Below are positions 8,979 through 16,888 of a stretch of DNA of 64,000 nucleotides, piece after piece. Source of the stretch: CAVPUA01 sp963828015 (GTDB lineage: Bacteria > Actinomycetota > Actinomycetes > Mycobacteriales > Jatrophihabitantaceae); the NCBI GenBank assembly GCA_963828015.1, contig CAWHCD010000006.1, positions 682,001 through 746,000 on the forward strand. The letters run 5' to 3'. The notes beneath the pieces were generated by a model. That model was not told the origin of the DNA. It saw nothing but the letters and a program-made list of their open reading frames with translations, and searched no databases. Position 1 is the first letter of the stretch; every line of letters starts with the position of its first letter. The position numbers and the translations under genes were made by a program.

Positions 8979-9889
8979 TGCGGCCGCGAGTCGGAGTCCT
9001 GGCGGCCGCGCTGGCCTCGATCTTGATGCTCGGTTCCTGCATTGTGTTCGCCCCCGCTGGAGCGTCGCCTGCGATCCAGCTTGCAGCCTCGTGTACCTGG
9101 TCAAGTGCAGGCAACGCCAACGCCAGCGCCTTTGATGTGACCGCAAACAATTCATGTCCGGATAGTCCGACTCCCGAACCTGAGACGGCGAGTAAGTCCG
9201 CAGATGATTCGCCTTCGCCGGTGACGGTGGAATGTGGCACGGCGGCGGATGCCGCGTTGCTGGAGTGCCAACGCGCCGTGCTGGACTGTTCGGCGCAAGC
9301 CGCAGCCGCTCCGCCGGGGGTGGTCCTGGTGGCGACGGCCGTGTTCACGTGGACGGGCGGGGCCTACGTGCAGTCCGGCGTGTCGTGCGCGCCGCAGGCG
9401 GTGGCGGGGGTGCCGGAGCCGGCGGTGCGCGAGGCGGTGGCACGGTTGGTGCCGACCGCGGCGATCGGAGCGGCGCCAAAGGCGACCGCGTTGGTGAATG
9501 CCGAGGCGTTGTTCTGGGTGCAGACCCCGGCCCAACAGAAGTTAGCGGCGGCGACCTTGCTGGGTCATCAGGTGGCGATCACGATCAAGGTCGCGTCGGT
9601 GTCGTGGGACTTCGGGGACGGCTCGAAGGACACGAGTGATGGTCCGGGACGTGTCTTTGGGCCGGGCGATCACTGTGGGACGGCGCAGTGTCCGGACTGG
9701 TTCGGGCACACCTATACCCAGACTGGCGCGGTGACGGTACGGGCGGTGGCGCATTGGACCGCGAGCTACACCGTGGACGGCGGCGCGGCCCAGCAGATCA
9801 TCGGCACCGTCGACGGACCCGCCGCCCAGCTTGCCGTAACGGTCAAGCAAGCCCGCACCGTCCTGGTCCCCAACCCCACGCAGTCCTGA
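8978..9889 (+). CDS. Secreted protein with a PKD-like domain
   Basis: A 303-residue exported protein. The N-terminus has a signal peptide (a possible lipobox LGSC near residue 20, or signal peptidase I cleavage after the Ala-rich PAGAS). It is followed by a Pro/Glu/Ser-rich stretch, several cysteines, and a C-terminal PKD-like beta-sandwich with the hallmark SWDFGDGS and a following HTYTQTGAVTVR strand. PKD-like domains mediate protein or polysaccharide contacts at the surface. It is coupled to the lipoprotein gene upstream, so the two may act together outside the membrane; the role is unknown. An in-frame GTG-type extension back to 8930 lies inside the upstream gene and looks spurious. Confidence 0.65.
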   Translation: MRPRVGVLAAALASILMLGSCIVFAPAGASPAIQLAASCTWSSAGNANASAFDVTANNSCPDSPTPEPETASKSADDSPSPVTVECGTAADAALLECQRAVLDCSAQAAAAPPGVVLVATAVFTWTGGAYVQSGVSCAPQAVAGVPEPAVREAVARLVPTAAIGAAPKATALVNAEALFWVQTPAQQKLAAATLLGHQVAITIKVASVSWDFGDGSKDTSDGPGRVFGPGDHCGTAQCPDWFGHTYTQTGAVTVRAVAHWTASYTVDGGAAQQIIGTVDGPAAQLAVTVKQARTVLVPNPTQS

Positions 9890-9898
9890 GAAGGCCGA

Positions 9899-11686
9899 TC
9901 AGTCCGTTCGGCTACGCCCCGAGAGGGAGTCCTCGTAGGCCACGTCCTCGCCCCCGACGGCGGGAACTTGCAGCGCCGCACCCTCACGAGCGGTCGCCTC
10001 GAAGGCCGTCTCGCCGGACAGTTCGACCCGATCGCTGTGGACGTACTTCTCGCCTCGCATGAGTGAGGCGACCGAGGCCAGCAGTAGCAAGACGATCGAC
10101 GTGCCGAAAGCGATCATGATCCCGTGCATGAACGCACCTGAGATCACCTGCGGGAAGAACGTGTGTCCGTACAGGGTGGCGGTGTCGACATTGGGACCCG
10201 GATGCGGGACGAGGGCGCGCATCGGATTGTCGCCGAGGAACGCCGCGAACAGCGTGCCCACCGGCGAGACGTGCGAAGCCTGCGTGGCCGTGGCCGGGTC
10301 CACGCCCAGGCCGGTCAAACCGTGGTAGAGCGCGGTCGGGAGCCTGCTGGCCAACCCGACGGCCATCAGCGTGAAGAAGCCGCCCATCGAGATGACCATG
10401 CCGGCGTTCATGCCGGTCGCGCGGATACCCGATGCGGCCCCACGCTGATCAGCTGGTACCGAGTTCATGATCGCCGCGGAGTTCGGAGCCGCCAGCAGTC
10501 CCATGCCTATTCCGTTCAGGCCGAGCAGCACCGCGAACTCCGCGTAGTTGAAGTTGGCCGGCATCAGGATCAGGCCGAGCAGGGTCGCGGCACTGAGCAG
10601 CAGCCCACCGGTGGCGAACGCGCGTGCGCCGAAGCGGTCGGACACCGCGCCGGACACCGGGCCAGCAATCAGGAAGCCGGTCGTCAGCGGCAGCATGTAG
10701 ATGCCCGCCCAGAGCGGGGTATCGGCGTACTCGAAGCCATGCAGCGGGAGCCAGATGCCCTGCAGCCAGATGATCAGCATGAACTGCAGGCCGCCCCGCG
10801 ACATCGCCGACAGCAGGTTGACGACCTGCCCGGCGGAGAAGGCACGGATCCGGAACAGCTGCATATTGACCATCGGTTCGGCGACGCGATTCTCGATGAG
10901 CACGAACGCCACCAGCAGGGCTACGCCGAGCGCCATGCCGGCGAGCACCATCGGCGACGTCCACCCCATCGTCTGACCGCCGTAGGGCTGCAAGCCGTAG
11001 GTCATCGCGATGAGCAACGCGATCAGGCCGAGCCCGAACGTCAAGTTGCCCCACCAGTCGATCCGGACGTCACCCTTACCAGCGCCCGGTTCGTCGCGCA
11101 GGATCCGGTAGCCCATCCAAGTGCCCCAGACGCCGATCGGCACGCTCACCCAGAACACCGCGCGCCAGTCCCATTCCGACAGCACACCGCCGATGACGAG
11201 ACCCAGGAACGATCCGGCCAGGGCGGCCACCTGATTCACGCCGAGCGCGAAGCCGCGCCGATCAGCCGGGAAGGCATCCGCGATCAGGGCGGTGGAGTTC
11301 GCGAGCAGCATCGCGCCGCCGACTCCCTGCACCAGCCGCATCGCGATGATTTCGATCGCGCCGGCCGCACCCGTGCTCGGGACGAGGGCGCAGGCAATCG
11401 AGGCGAGCGTGAAGATCAAGAAGCCCAGATTGAACAGCTTGGCCCGACCGTACTGATCGCCTAGTCGCCCGAAGGTCACGACGAGCACTGCGGTGACCAG
11501 CAGGTAGCCCATCAACATCCAGAGCAGATACGAGATGTTCTGCGGGGCGAGCGGATCAAGGCCGAGACCCTTGAAGATCGCTGGCAGCGAGATGAGCAGG
11601 ATCGAGGAGTTCAGCGTCGCGGCGAGGATTCCGACGGTGGTGACGAGGAGGACGACGCGGCGAGCGTGCACAGCCATTTGGGACAC
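9899..11686 (-). CDS. MFS transporter, DHA2 (EmrB/QacA) drug:H+ antiporter type
   Basis: A 595-residue inner-membrane protein with about 14 hydrophobic segments, the DHA2 topology. The MFS loop 2-3 signature is present as GRLGDQYGRAKLF, and the antiporter motif C region is seen as GGAMLLANSTALIADAFPADRRG. It should export hydrophobic or cationic compounds using the proton gradient; the substrate is unknown. GTG at 11686 has GGTAGG five bases upstream; ATG 11677 is an alternative. The extracellular loop before the last helix is unusually long, with TATQASHVSPVG. It is divergent from def and its promoter overlaps a palindrome. Confidence 0.88.
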   Translation of the reverse strand: MSQMAVHARRVVLLVTTVGILAATLNSSILLISLPAIFKGLGLDPLAPQNISYLLWMLMGYLLVTAVLVVTFGRLGDQYGRAKLFNLGFLIFTLASIACALVPSTGAAGAIEIIAMRLVQGVGGAMLLANSTALIADAFPADRRGFALGVNQVAALAGSFLGLVIGGVLSEWDWRAVFWVSVPIGVWGTWMGYRILRDEPGAGKGDVRIDWWGNLTFGLGLIALLIAMTYGLQPYGGQTMGWTSPMVLAGMALGVALLVAFVLIENRVAEPMVNMQLFRIRAFSAGQVVNLLSAMSRGGLQFMLIIWLQGIWLPLHGFEYADTPLWAGIYMLPLTTGFLIAGPVSGAVSDRFGARAFATGGLLLSAATLLGLILMPANFNYAEFAVLLGLNGIGMGLLAAPNSAAIMNSVPADQRGAASGIRATGMNAGMVISMGGFFTLMAVGLASRLPTALYHGLTGLGVDPATATQASHVSPVGTLFAAFLGDNPMRALVPHPGPNVDTATLYGHTFFPQVISGAFMHGIMIAFGTSIVLLLLASVASLMRGEKYVHSDRVELSGETAFEATAREGAALQVPAVGGEDVAYEDSLSGRSRTD

Positions 11687-11700
11687 TGGAGCCTACCTTT

Positions 11701-11717
11701 CGTTAGCCAGTCTAACG
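11701..11717. promoter_or_regulatory. Putative operator overlapping the MFS -10 box
   Basis: CGTTAG and CTAACG are perfect inverted arms with a 5-nt spacer. On the minus strand the same DNA holds TAGACT (11714 to 11709), a good -10 box for the exporter gene. A second 10-bp palindrome, CTTCGCGAAG, is at 11719-11728. The layout fits a TetR- or MarR-type repressor site; no such regulator gene is adjacent. Confidence 0.55.
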
Positions 11718-11773
11718 ACTTCGCGAAGGCTCGGCCACGTAATGAGGTGTGACTTGTCTTGCCCTGGATTCCA

Positions 11774-11779
11774 TAGACT
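11774..11779 (+). promoter_or_regulatory. Putative -10 box of leaderless def transcript
   Basis: TAGACT followed by six bases and then the ATG of def, with no Shine-Dalgarno sequence. Confidence 0.5.
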
Positions 11780-11785
11780 GGGCCT

Positions 11786-12337
11786 ATGACCGCGCAGCCG
11801 ATCCGCCTATTCGGCGATCCGGTGCTGCGTACCCCGGCCGAGCCGGTCACCCTGTTCGACAAGGAACTGCGCACCCTCGTCGCCGATCTGACCCAGACGA
11901 TGCTCGAGGCACCGGGCGCCGGGCTGGCCGCGCCGCAGATCGGGGTCGGCTTGCGGGTCTTCGCCTACCACGTCGACGACGAGCAATCGGGGCATCTCAT
12001 CAACCCGGTACTGCACTTCCCGTCCGAGGAGGAACAGGACGGTCCCGAAGGGTGTCTGTCGATACCGGGCCTGGCCTGGGACTGTGTACGCAGGGAGCAC
12101 GTCGTCGCGCACGGGCAGAACATGTACGGCGACCCGATCACCGTCGAAGGCACCGCCCGCCTGGCGCGCTGCATCCAGCACGAGACCGATCACCTGGACG
12201 GTGTGCTGTTCGTCGACCGGCTCGACGCCGCCACCCGCAAGATCGCGATGAAGGCGATTCGCGAGGCCGAGTGGTCGGGGCTGTCATTGCCGAGCATCAA
12301 GGTCAGCCCGCATGCCTCGGGGCCGGTCATCGGGTGA
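11786..12337 (+). CDS. def: Peptide deformylase
   Basis: A 183-residue metalloprotease that removes the formyl group from nascent N-formylmethionine. All three family motifs are present: G44-A-G-L-A-A-P-Q51, E88-G-C90-L-S92 and Q131-H132-E133-T-D-H136. C90, H132 and H136 bind the metal and E133 is the catalytic acid/base. It is first in a run def-fmt-rsmB, joining deformylation with formylation as in most bacteria. The stop overlaps the fmt start (GTGA). Confidence 0.97.
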   Translation: MTAQPIRLFGDPVLRTPAEPVTLFDKELRTLVADLTQTMLEAPGAGLAAPQIGVGLRVFAYHVDDEQSGHLINPVLHFPSEEEQDGPEGCLSIPGLAWDCVRREHVVAHGQNMYGDPITVEGTARLARCIQHETDHLDGVLFVDRLDAATRKIAMKAIREAEWSGLSLPSIKVSPHASGPVIG

Positions 12338-13263
12338 GGTTGGTCTTCGCCGGTACGCCGGCTCCAGCGCTTCCGGCGCTACACGCGCTGCTGGCCTCTC
12401 GGCATGAGGTCGTGGCTGTAGTCACCCGACCGGCCAAGGTGGCCGGCCGTGGCCGGATCGAGCGGCCCTCGCCGATCGAGGCGCTCGCCCGTGAGGCCGG
12501 GATCGAAGTGCTCACCCCGGATCGGCCCGGGCAGGACGACTTCCGCGCCCGGCTGACCGAACTGGCACCCGACTGCTGCCCGGTCGTCGCCTACGGCGCG
12601 TTGTTGCCGGCCTCGGTCCTGGCAATCCCCTTGCACGGCTGGGTGAATCTGCATTTTTCCCTGCTGCCCGCCTGGCGGGGGGCGGCCCCGGTCCAGCATG
12701 CGATCCTGCACGGCGACGACGTCACCGGCGCCTCGACGTTCGAGATCGAGGCCGGTCTGGATACCGGTCCGGTCTATGGGGTCGTGACCGAGTCGATCCG
12801 GCCGTGGGACACCTCGGGCGACCTGCTCGAGCGGCTGGCCGATTCGGGAGCGGCCTTGCTGCTTGCGACCATGGACGGCCTTGCGGACGGCTCGCTGGTC
12901 GCCCGCCCTCAGTCCGCCGACGGCGTGTCGCTGGCGCCCAAGATCACCTCCGCCGATGCCCAGGTCGACTGGACCGCACCGGCGGTGCACATCGACCGGC
13001 TGATCCGCGCCTGCACCCCCGTCCCCGGCGCCTGGACCCGGTTGCGGGGCGAGCGAATCAAGCTGGGCCCGGTCCGGGTACGCGACGGACAACTCGACCC
13101 AGCCAGCCTGAAGGTGACCAAGACGGCGGTCTTCATCGGTACGGCGACCAGCCTGGTCGAGCTGACGACGGTGCAGCCGGCCGGCAAGAAACCCATTCCG
13201 GCGCCCGACTGGGCCCGCGGCGCGCGACTCCGGGACGGTGATCAGCTTGACGGCGCGAGTTGA
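12334..13263 (+). CDS. fmt: Methionyl-tRNA formyltransferase
   Basis: A 309-residue enzyme that formylates Met-tRNA(fMet) using 10-formyl-tetrahydrofolate. The N-terminus MRLVFAGTP and the active-site loop SLLPAWRGAAPVQ with downstream TGASTFEI and LDTGPV are typical of the formyl-transferase domain; the C-terminal OB-like domain runs from about 205. Start GTG at 12334 gives the expected N-terminus and overlaps the def stop by four bases. The frame stays open upstream through def but that part is not family-like. The 3' end overlaps rsmB by 26 bases. Confidence 0.96.
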   Translation: MRLVFAGTPAPALPALHALLASRHEVVAVVTRPAKVAGRGRIERPSPIEALAREAGIEVLTPDRPGQDDFRARLTELAPDCCPVVAYGALLPASVLAIPLHGWVNLHFSLLPAWRGAAPVQHAILHGDDVTGASTFEIEAGLDTGPVYGVVTESIRPWDTSGDLLERLADSGAALLLATMDGLADGSLVARPQSADGVSLAPKITSADAQVDWTAPAVHIDRLIRACTPVPGAWTRLRGERIKLGPVRVRDGQLDPASLKVTKTAVFIGTATSLVELTTVQPAGKKPIPAPDWARGARLRDGDQLDGAS

Positions 13264-14539
13264 TCCGGCCCGGCTGGTCGCCTTCGACGTGCTGCGGGCC
13301 GTCGCGGCGAAGGACGCCTACGCCAACCTGCTGCTGCCCAAGCTCCTGTCCGAGCGGCGCCTGCACGGCCGCGACGCCGGCCTGGCCACCGAGATCTGTT
13401 ACGGGGCCCTGCGGGCCCAGGGGACGCTCGACGAGATCATCGATGCCTGCGTCGACCGTCCGGTCGACCCGCCGGTGCGGGACGTACTGCGGATCGGCAC
13501 CTATCAGCTCCTGCGCACCCGGATCCCGTCCCACGCGGCCGTCGCCAGCACCGTCGACCTGGCCCGGGCGGTCGGGCAGCAACGGGCGGCCGGTTTCGTG
13601 AACGCGGTGCTGCGCCGGGTGGCCCAGTCGGACTGGAACGCGTGGACGGCACAACTCACGCGTGGGGCCGGCGAGACGCGCCGGCTCGCGGTGACCACTG
13701 CCCACCCGGTATGGATCGTCGACGCGTTCACCGACGCCGTCGGCCCGGCCGAGGTCGAAGCCGCGCTGCTCGCCGATGACGAACGTCCGCGTACCCATCT
13801 GGTGGCCTGGCCCGGCATCATCGACCGGGCGGAGCTGCTCGACGTCGGCGAGCCCGGCCCATGGTCGCCCTATGCCGTGCGCCTGGACGGTGGCGACCCC
13901 GGCGATCTGGCGCCGATCCGCGATGGCCGCGCGGCCGTTCAGGACGAAGGCAGTCAGCTCTGCGCCATCGCGGCGGCCACCGCGCCACTGTCGGGATCCG
14001 ACGAACGCTGGCTCGACCTGTGTGCCGGCCCGGGCGGCAAGGCGGCGTTGCTGGCCGCACTGGCCACCGAACGGGGTGCGCGGCTGACCGCCAACGAGCT
14101 GCATCCGCATCGGGCCGAACTGGTCCGTAAAGCGACCGCCCGCTGGGACGTCGACATCCGCGTCGGCGATGCCCGTGAGCTCACCGGCGAATACGACCGG
14201 GTGCTGCTCGACGCCCCCTGCTCCGGTCTCGGGGCCCTGCGTCGCCGGCCCGAGGCCCGCTGGCGGCGCACCCCCCAGGACGTCGAGGAGCTCGCCGTCC
14301 TGCAGGCCCAGCTGCTCGACGCCGCCCTCCGCCTCGTCCGCCCGGGCGGCCTGGTCGCCTACATCACCTGCTCGCCCCATCTCGCCGAGACGCAGGCCAT
14401 CGTCGGCTCGAGCCAGCTGGTCGACGCTCGGGCCTTGTTCCCCGGCGTGCCCGAGCTGGGCGAGGGGCCCACGGTGCAGCTCTGGCCGCATCGGCAGGGC
14501 ACCGACGCGATGTTCTTCGCCTTGATTGCGCGCAACTAG
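13238..14539 (+). CDS. rsmB: 16S rRNA (cytosine-C5)-methyltransferase RsmB
   Basis: A 433-residue RsmB/Fmu protein, which methylates C967 (E. coli numbering) of 16S rRNA. An N-terminal NusB-like RNA-binding domain (about 8-135) precedes the methyltransferase domain. The SAM-binding motif is C262-A-G-P-G-G-K, the catalytic cysteine is in DAPC328-SG, and the second, release cysteine is in TC378-S. Start GTG 13238 overlaps fmt; a TTG at 13247 is another option. Its TAG stop forms part of the -10-like box for rpe. Confidence 0.94.
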   Translation: MISLTARVDPARLVAFDVLRAVAAKDAYANLLLPKLLSERRLHGRDAGLATEICYGALRAQGTLDEIIDACVDRPVDPPVRDVLRIGTYQLLRTRIPSHAAVASTVDLARAVGQQRAAGFVNAVLRRVAQSDWNAWTAQLTRGAGETRRLAVTTAHPVWIVDAFTDAVGPAEVEAALLADDERPRTHLVAWPGIIDRAELLDVGEPGPWSPYAVRLDGGDPGDLAPIRDGRAAVQDEGSQLCAIAAATAPLSGSDERWLDLCAGPGGKAALLAALATERGARLTANELHPHRAELVRKATARWDVDIRVGDARELTGEYDRVLLDAPCSGLGALRRRPEARWRRTPQDVEELAVLQAQLLDAALRLVRPGGLVAYITCSPHLAETQAIVGSSQLVDARALFPGVPELGEGPTVQLWPHRQGTDAMFFALIARN

Positions 14540-14542
14540 ACT
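14537..14542 (+). promoter_or_regulatory. Putative -10 box of leaderless rpe transcript
   Basis: TAGACT is formed by the rsmB stop codon and the next three bases; six bases later comes the GTG of rpe. This would let the riboflavin genes be transcribed separately from def-fmt-rsmB. Confidence 0.45.
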
Positions 14543-14548
14543 GCGCAG

Positions 14549-15232
14549 GTGACGAGATCGGGTGCCGCCGAGCCGATGATCGCCCCGAGCATCCTGTCGG
14601 CCGACTTCGCCCACCTGGCTGACGAGGCCGAGGCGGTCGAGAATGCCGATTGGCTGCATGTCGACGTCATGGACGGGCACTTCGTCCCGAACCTGACTCT
14701 GGGCCTACCGGTCGTGAAGAGCCTGCTCCGAGCTACCGCGCTGCCGCTGGACTGCCACCTGATGATCGACGATCCCGATCGTTGGGCCCCCGGCTACGCC
14801 GAGGCGGGTGCGGCCAACGTGACCTTCCACGTCGAGGCCGCCACCGACGCCGTGCAGACCGCCCGCGCGATTCGCGCCGCCGGTGCGCTGGCCGGGCTCA
14901 GCGTCAAGCCGGGCACGCCGCTGGAGCCCTACCTCGAGATCCTGCGCGAGTTCGACACGCTGCTTGTGATGACCGTCGAGCCCGGGTTCGGCGGCCAGGC
15001 CTTCCGGGCCGAGGTGCTTCCCAAGGTGCGCCTGGCCCGCGAGCAGGTTCGCAGCGGCCACCTGCGCCTGTTCGTCGAGGTGGACGGCGGGATCGACGCC
15101 GACACGATTCACGCGGCGGCCGAGGCGGGGGCCGATGTCTTCGTCGCCGGGTCCGCGGTGTACGACGCCGTTGACCCCGGGAAGGCCGTCGAGGCTTTGC
15201 GTGTTGCAGCTCGTGCCGCCATGAATCGTTGA
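14549..15232 (+). CDS. rpe: Ribulose-phosphate 3-epimerase
   Basis: A 227-residue TIM-barrel enzyme that interconverts ribulose 5-phosphate and xylulose 5-phosphate. The signature H37-V-D39-V-M-D-G-H-F-V-P-N is present and H70 follows in DCHLMI; these residues and the Asp of EVDGGID bind the metal and do the catalysis. The phosphate-binding loop is VEPGFGGQ and VAGSAVY. It stands just before ribD; ribulose 5-phosphate is also the substrate for the RibB half of ribBA in the same gene run. Confidence 0.96.
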   Translation: MTRSGAAEPMIAPSILSADFAHLADEAEAVENADWLHVDVMDGHFVPNLTLGLPVVKSLLRATALPLDCHLMIDDPDRWAPGYAEAGAANVTFHVEAATDAVQTARAIRAAGALAGLSVKPGTPLEPYLEILREFDTLLVMTVEPGFGGQAFRAEVLPKVRLAREQVRSGHLRLFVEVDGGIDADTIHAAAEAGADVFVAGSAVYDAVDPGKAVEALRVAARAAMNR

Positions 15233-15245
15233 ACAGGATCCCGGG

Positions 15246-16286
15246 ATGAGCGTGAGTGAGCAGGAGCTCGCGGCGATGCGGCGCGCCCTCGCGCTGGCCG
15301 AAGGAGTCCGCGGCCGCACCAGCCCGAATCCGGCCGTCGGCGCCGTCATCCTCGATGCGGCAGGGACGCTCGTCGGCGAGGGCGCGACCCAGCCGGTCGG
15401 AGGCCCGCACGCGGAGGTCGTGGCCCTGGCCGCGGCGGGGGAGCGCGCGCGCGGAGCCACGGCGGTGGTCACCCTGGAACCGTGCGCCCACACCGGGCGG
15501 ACCGGTCCCTGCGCCGATGCGCTGATTGCGGCCGGAATCGCGCGGGTGGTCTACGCCATCGATGACCCCACCTCCGTCGCCGCCGGCGGCGGCACCCGCC
15601 TGGAAGTGGCGGGTGTGCAGGTCGAGCGCGACGTCCTGGCCGAGGATGCGGCCCGCGGCGCGCTGCGCCCCTGGCTGCACGCGACCGCCAGCGGCCGGCC
15701 GTTCGTGACCTGGAAGTTGGCCAGCACCCTCGACGGCCGGGTCGCGGCGGCCGACTACAGCTCGCAGTGGATCTCGTCAGTCATCTCACGCGCGGACGCG
15801 CACGCCATCCGGGCCGGCGTCGACGCGATCATGGTCGGCAGCGGAACCGTGCTGGCCGACGACCCGCAGCTGACCGCCCGTCGCCCCGACGGCTCACTGG
15901 CTGAGCATCAACCACTGCGCGTCGTGCTGGATCGCCGCCATCGCACGCCCCAGAACTCGCGGGTGCTCGACAACGCGGCCGAGACGTTGATCCTCGATAC
16001 CGCGGTCCCGCGGTTCGCCCTGAAGGCCTTGTTCGATCGCGGCGTGCGGCACCTGCTGCTCGAAGGCGGGCCGACGCTCGCCGGTGCCTTTGTCGAGGCG
16101 CATTGCGTCGATGAGGTGATCGCCTACCTGGCCCCGAAGCTGCTCGGCGCCGGCCCGTCCGGTCTCGGTGACGCCGGTGTCTCATCCATCGACGGGGCTG
16201 TGACGCTGGAGATAGACGACGTCGTGCGCATCGGACCGGATGTCAAGATCGTGGCCCGACCGGTTTGGCCGGAAGAGGAGACGTAG
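15246..16286 (+). CDS. ribD: Riboflavin deaminase/reductase RibD
   Basis: A 346-residue bifunctional enzyme for two successive riboflavin steps: deamination of the pyrimidine and NADPH reduction of the ribosyl group. The N-terminal cytidine-deaminase-like domain has the zinc site H55-A-E57 and P-C80-x8-C89, with E57 as proton shuttle. The reductase domain begins near 150 (FVTWKLASTLDGRVA) and contains LLLEGGPTLAGAF. AGGATC precedes ATG 15246. Only 13 bases separate it from rpe, so there is no room for an FMN riboswitch here. Confidence 0.95.
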   Translation: MSVSEQELAAMRRALALAEGVRGRTSPNPAVGAVILDAAGTLVGEGATQPVGGPHAEVVALAAAGERARGATAVVTLEPCAHTGRTGPCADALIAAGIARVVYAIDDPTSVAAGGGTRLEVAGVQVERDVLAEDAARGALRPWLHATASGRPFVTWKLASTLDGRVAAADYSSQWISSVISRADAHAIRAGVDAIMVGSGTVLADDPQLTARRPDGSLAEHQPLRVVLDRRHRTPQNSRVLDNAAETLILDTAVPRFALKALFDRGVRHLLLEGGPTLAGAFVEAHCVDEVIAYLAPKLLGAGPSGLGDAGVSSIDGAVTLEIDDVVRIGPDVKIVARPVWPEEET

Positions 16287-16288
16287 TC

Positions 16289-16888
16289 GTGTTTACCGGA
16301 ATCATCGAAGAGCTGGGCGAGGTCGCCGCGCTTGAGCGGCAAGGTGACTGTGCGGTGTTGTCCCTGCGGACGAGCACCGTGGCCGAGGGGATCACCCACG
16401 GCGCCTCGATCGCCGTCAATGGGGTCTGTCTTACCGTCGTCGGCTGGACGGGTGAGGGCACGCTCGAGGTCAGCTTCGATGTGATGGCCGAGACGCTCGA
16501 ACGCTCGGGGATCGGCGCGCTGCAGGCAGGCGACACGGTCAACCTCGAGCGCTCGGTGCGCGCGGACGGACGCCTGGACGGGCACATCGTGCAAGGCCAC
16601 GTCGACGGCACGGGCACCCTGATCTCGCGTACCCCGGGCGACGCTTGGGAATCATTGCGGTTCGCGCTGCCCACGGAGTTGGCCCGCTTCGTCGCCGAGA
16701 AGGGTTCGATCGCCGTCGATGGCGTCTCTTTGACCGTCTCCGCCGTGGGCGATGACTGGTTCGAGGTCGGTCTGATCCCCGAAACCTTGCGGGCGACTAA
16801 CCTCGGAACAAAGCAGATAGGCAATGGCGTGAATCTGGAGACCGACGTGCTGGCCAAGTACACCGAACGACTACTGTCGCAGCGATGA
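16289..16888 (+). CDS. ribE: Riboflavin synthase (alpha)
   Basis: A 199-residue enzyme that dismutates two lumazine molecules into riboflavin. The N-terminus FTGIIEELG is diagnostic, and the two lumazine-binding barrels are internal repeats carrying VNGVCLTV and VDGVSLTV. GTG 16289 is chosen because it gives that N-terminus and GAGGAG lies eight bases upstream; a longer frame from 16265 lacks support. Its stop overlaps ribBA by ATGA. Confidence 0.95.
   Translation: MFTGIIEELGEVAALERQGDCAVLSLRTSTVAEGITHGASIAVNGVCLTVVGWTGEGTLEVSFDVMAETLERSGIGALQAGDTVNLERSVRADGRLDGHIVQGHVDGTGTLISRTPGDAWESLRFALPTELARFVAEKGSIAVDGVSLTVSAVGDDWFEVGLIPETLRATNLGTKQIGNGVNLETDVLAKYTERLLSQR

Noticed and set aside
10163..11464. 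Plus-strand frame of 433 codons opposite the MFS exporter
   Set aside because: Gln/Arg/His-rich antisense shadow of a membrane protein.
15233..15245. FMN riboswitch before ribD
   Set aside because: Only 13 bases separate rpe and ribD, too little for the aptamer.
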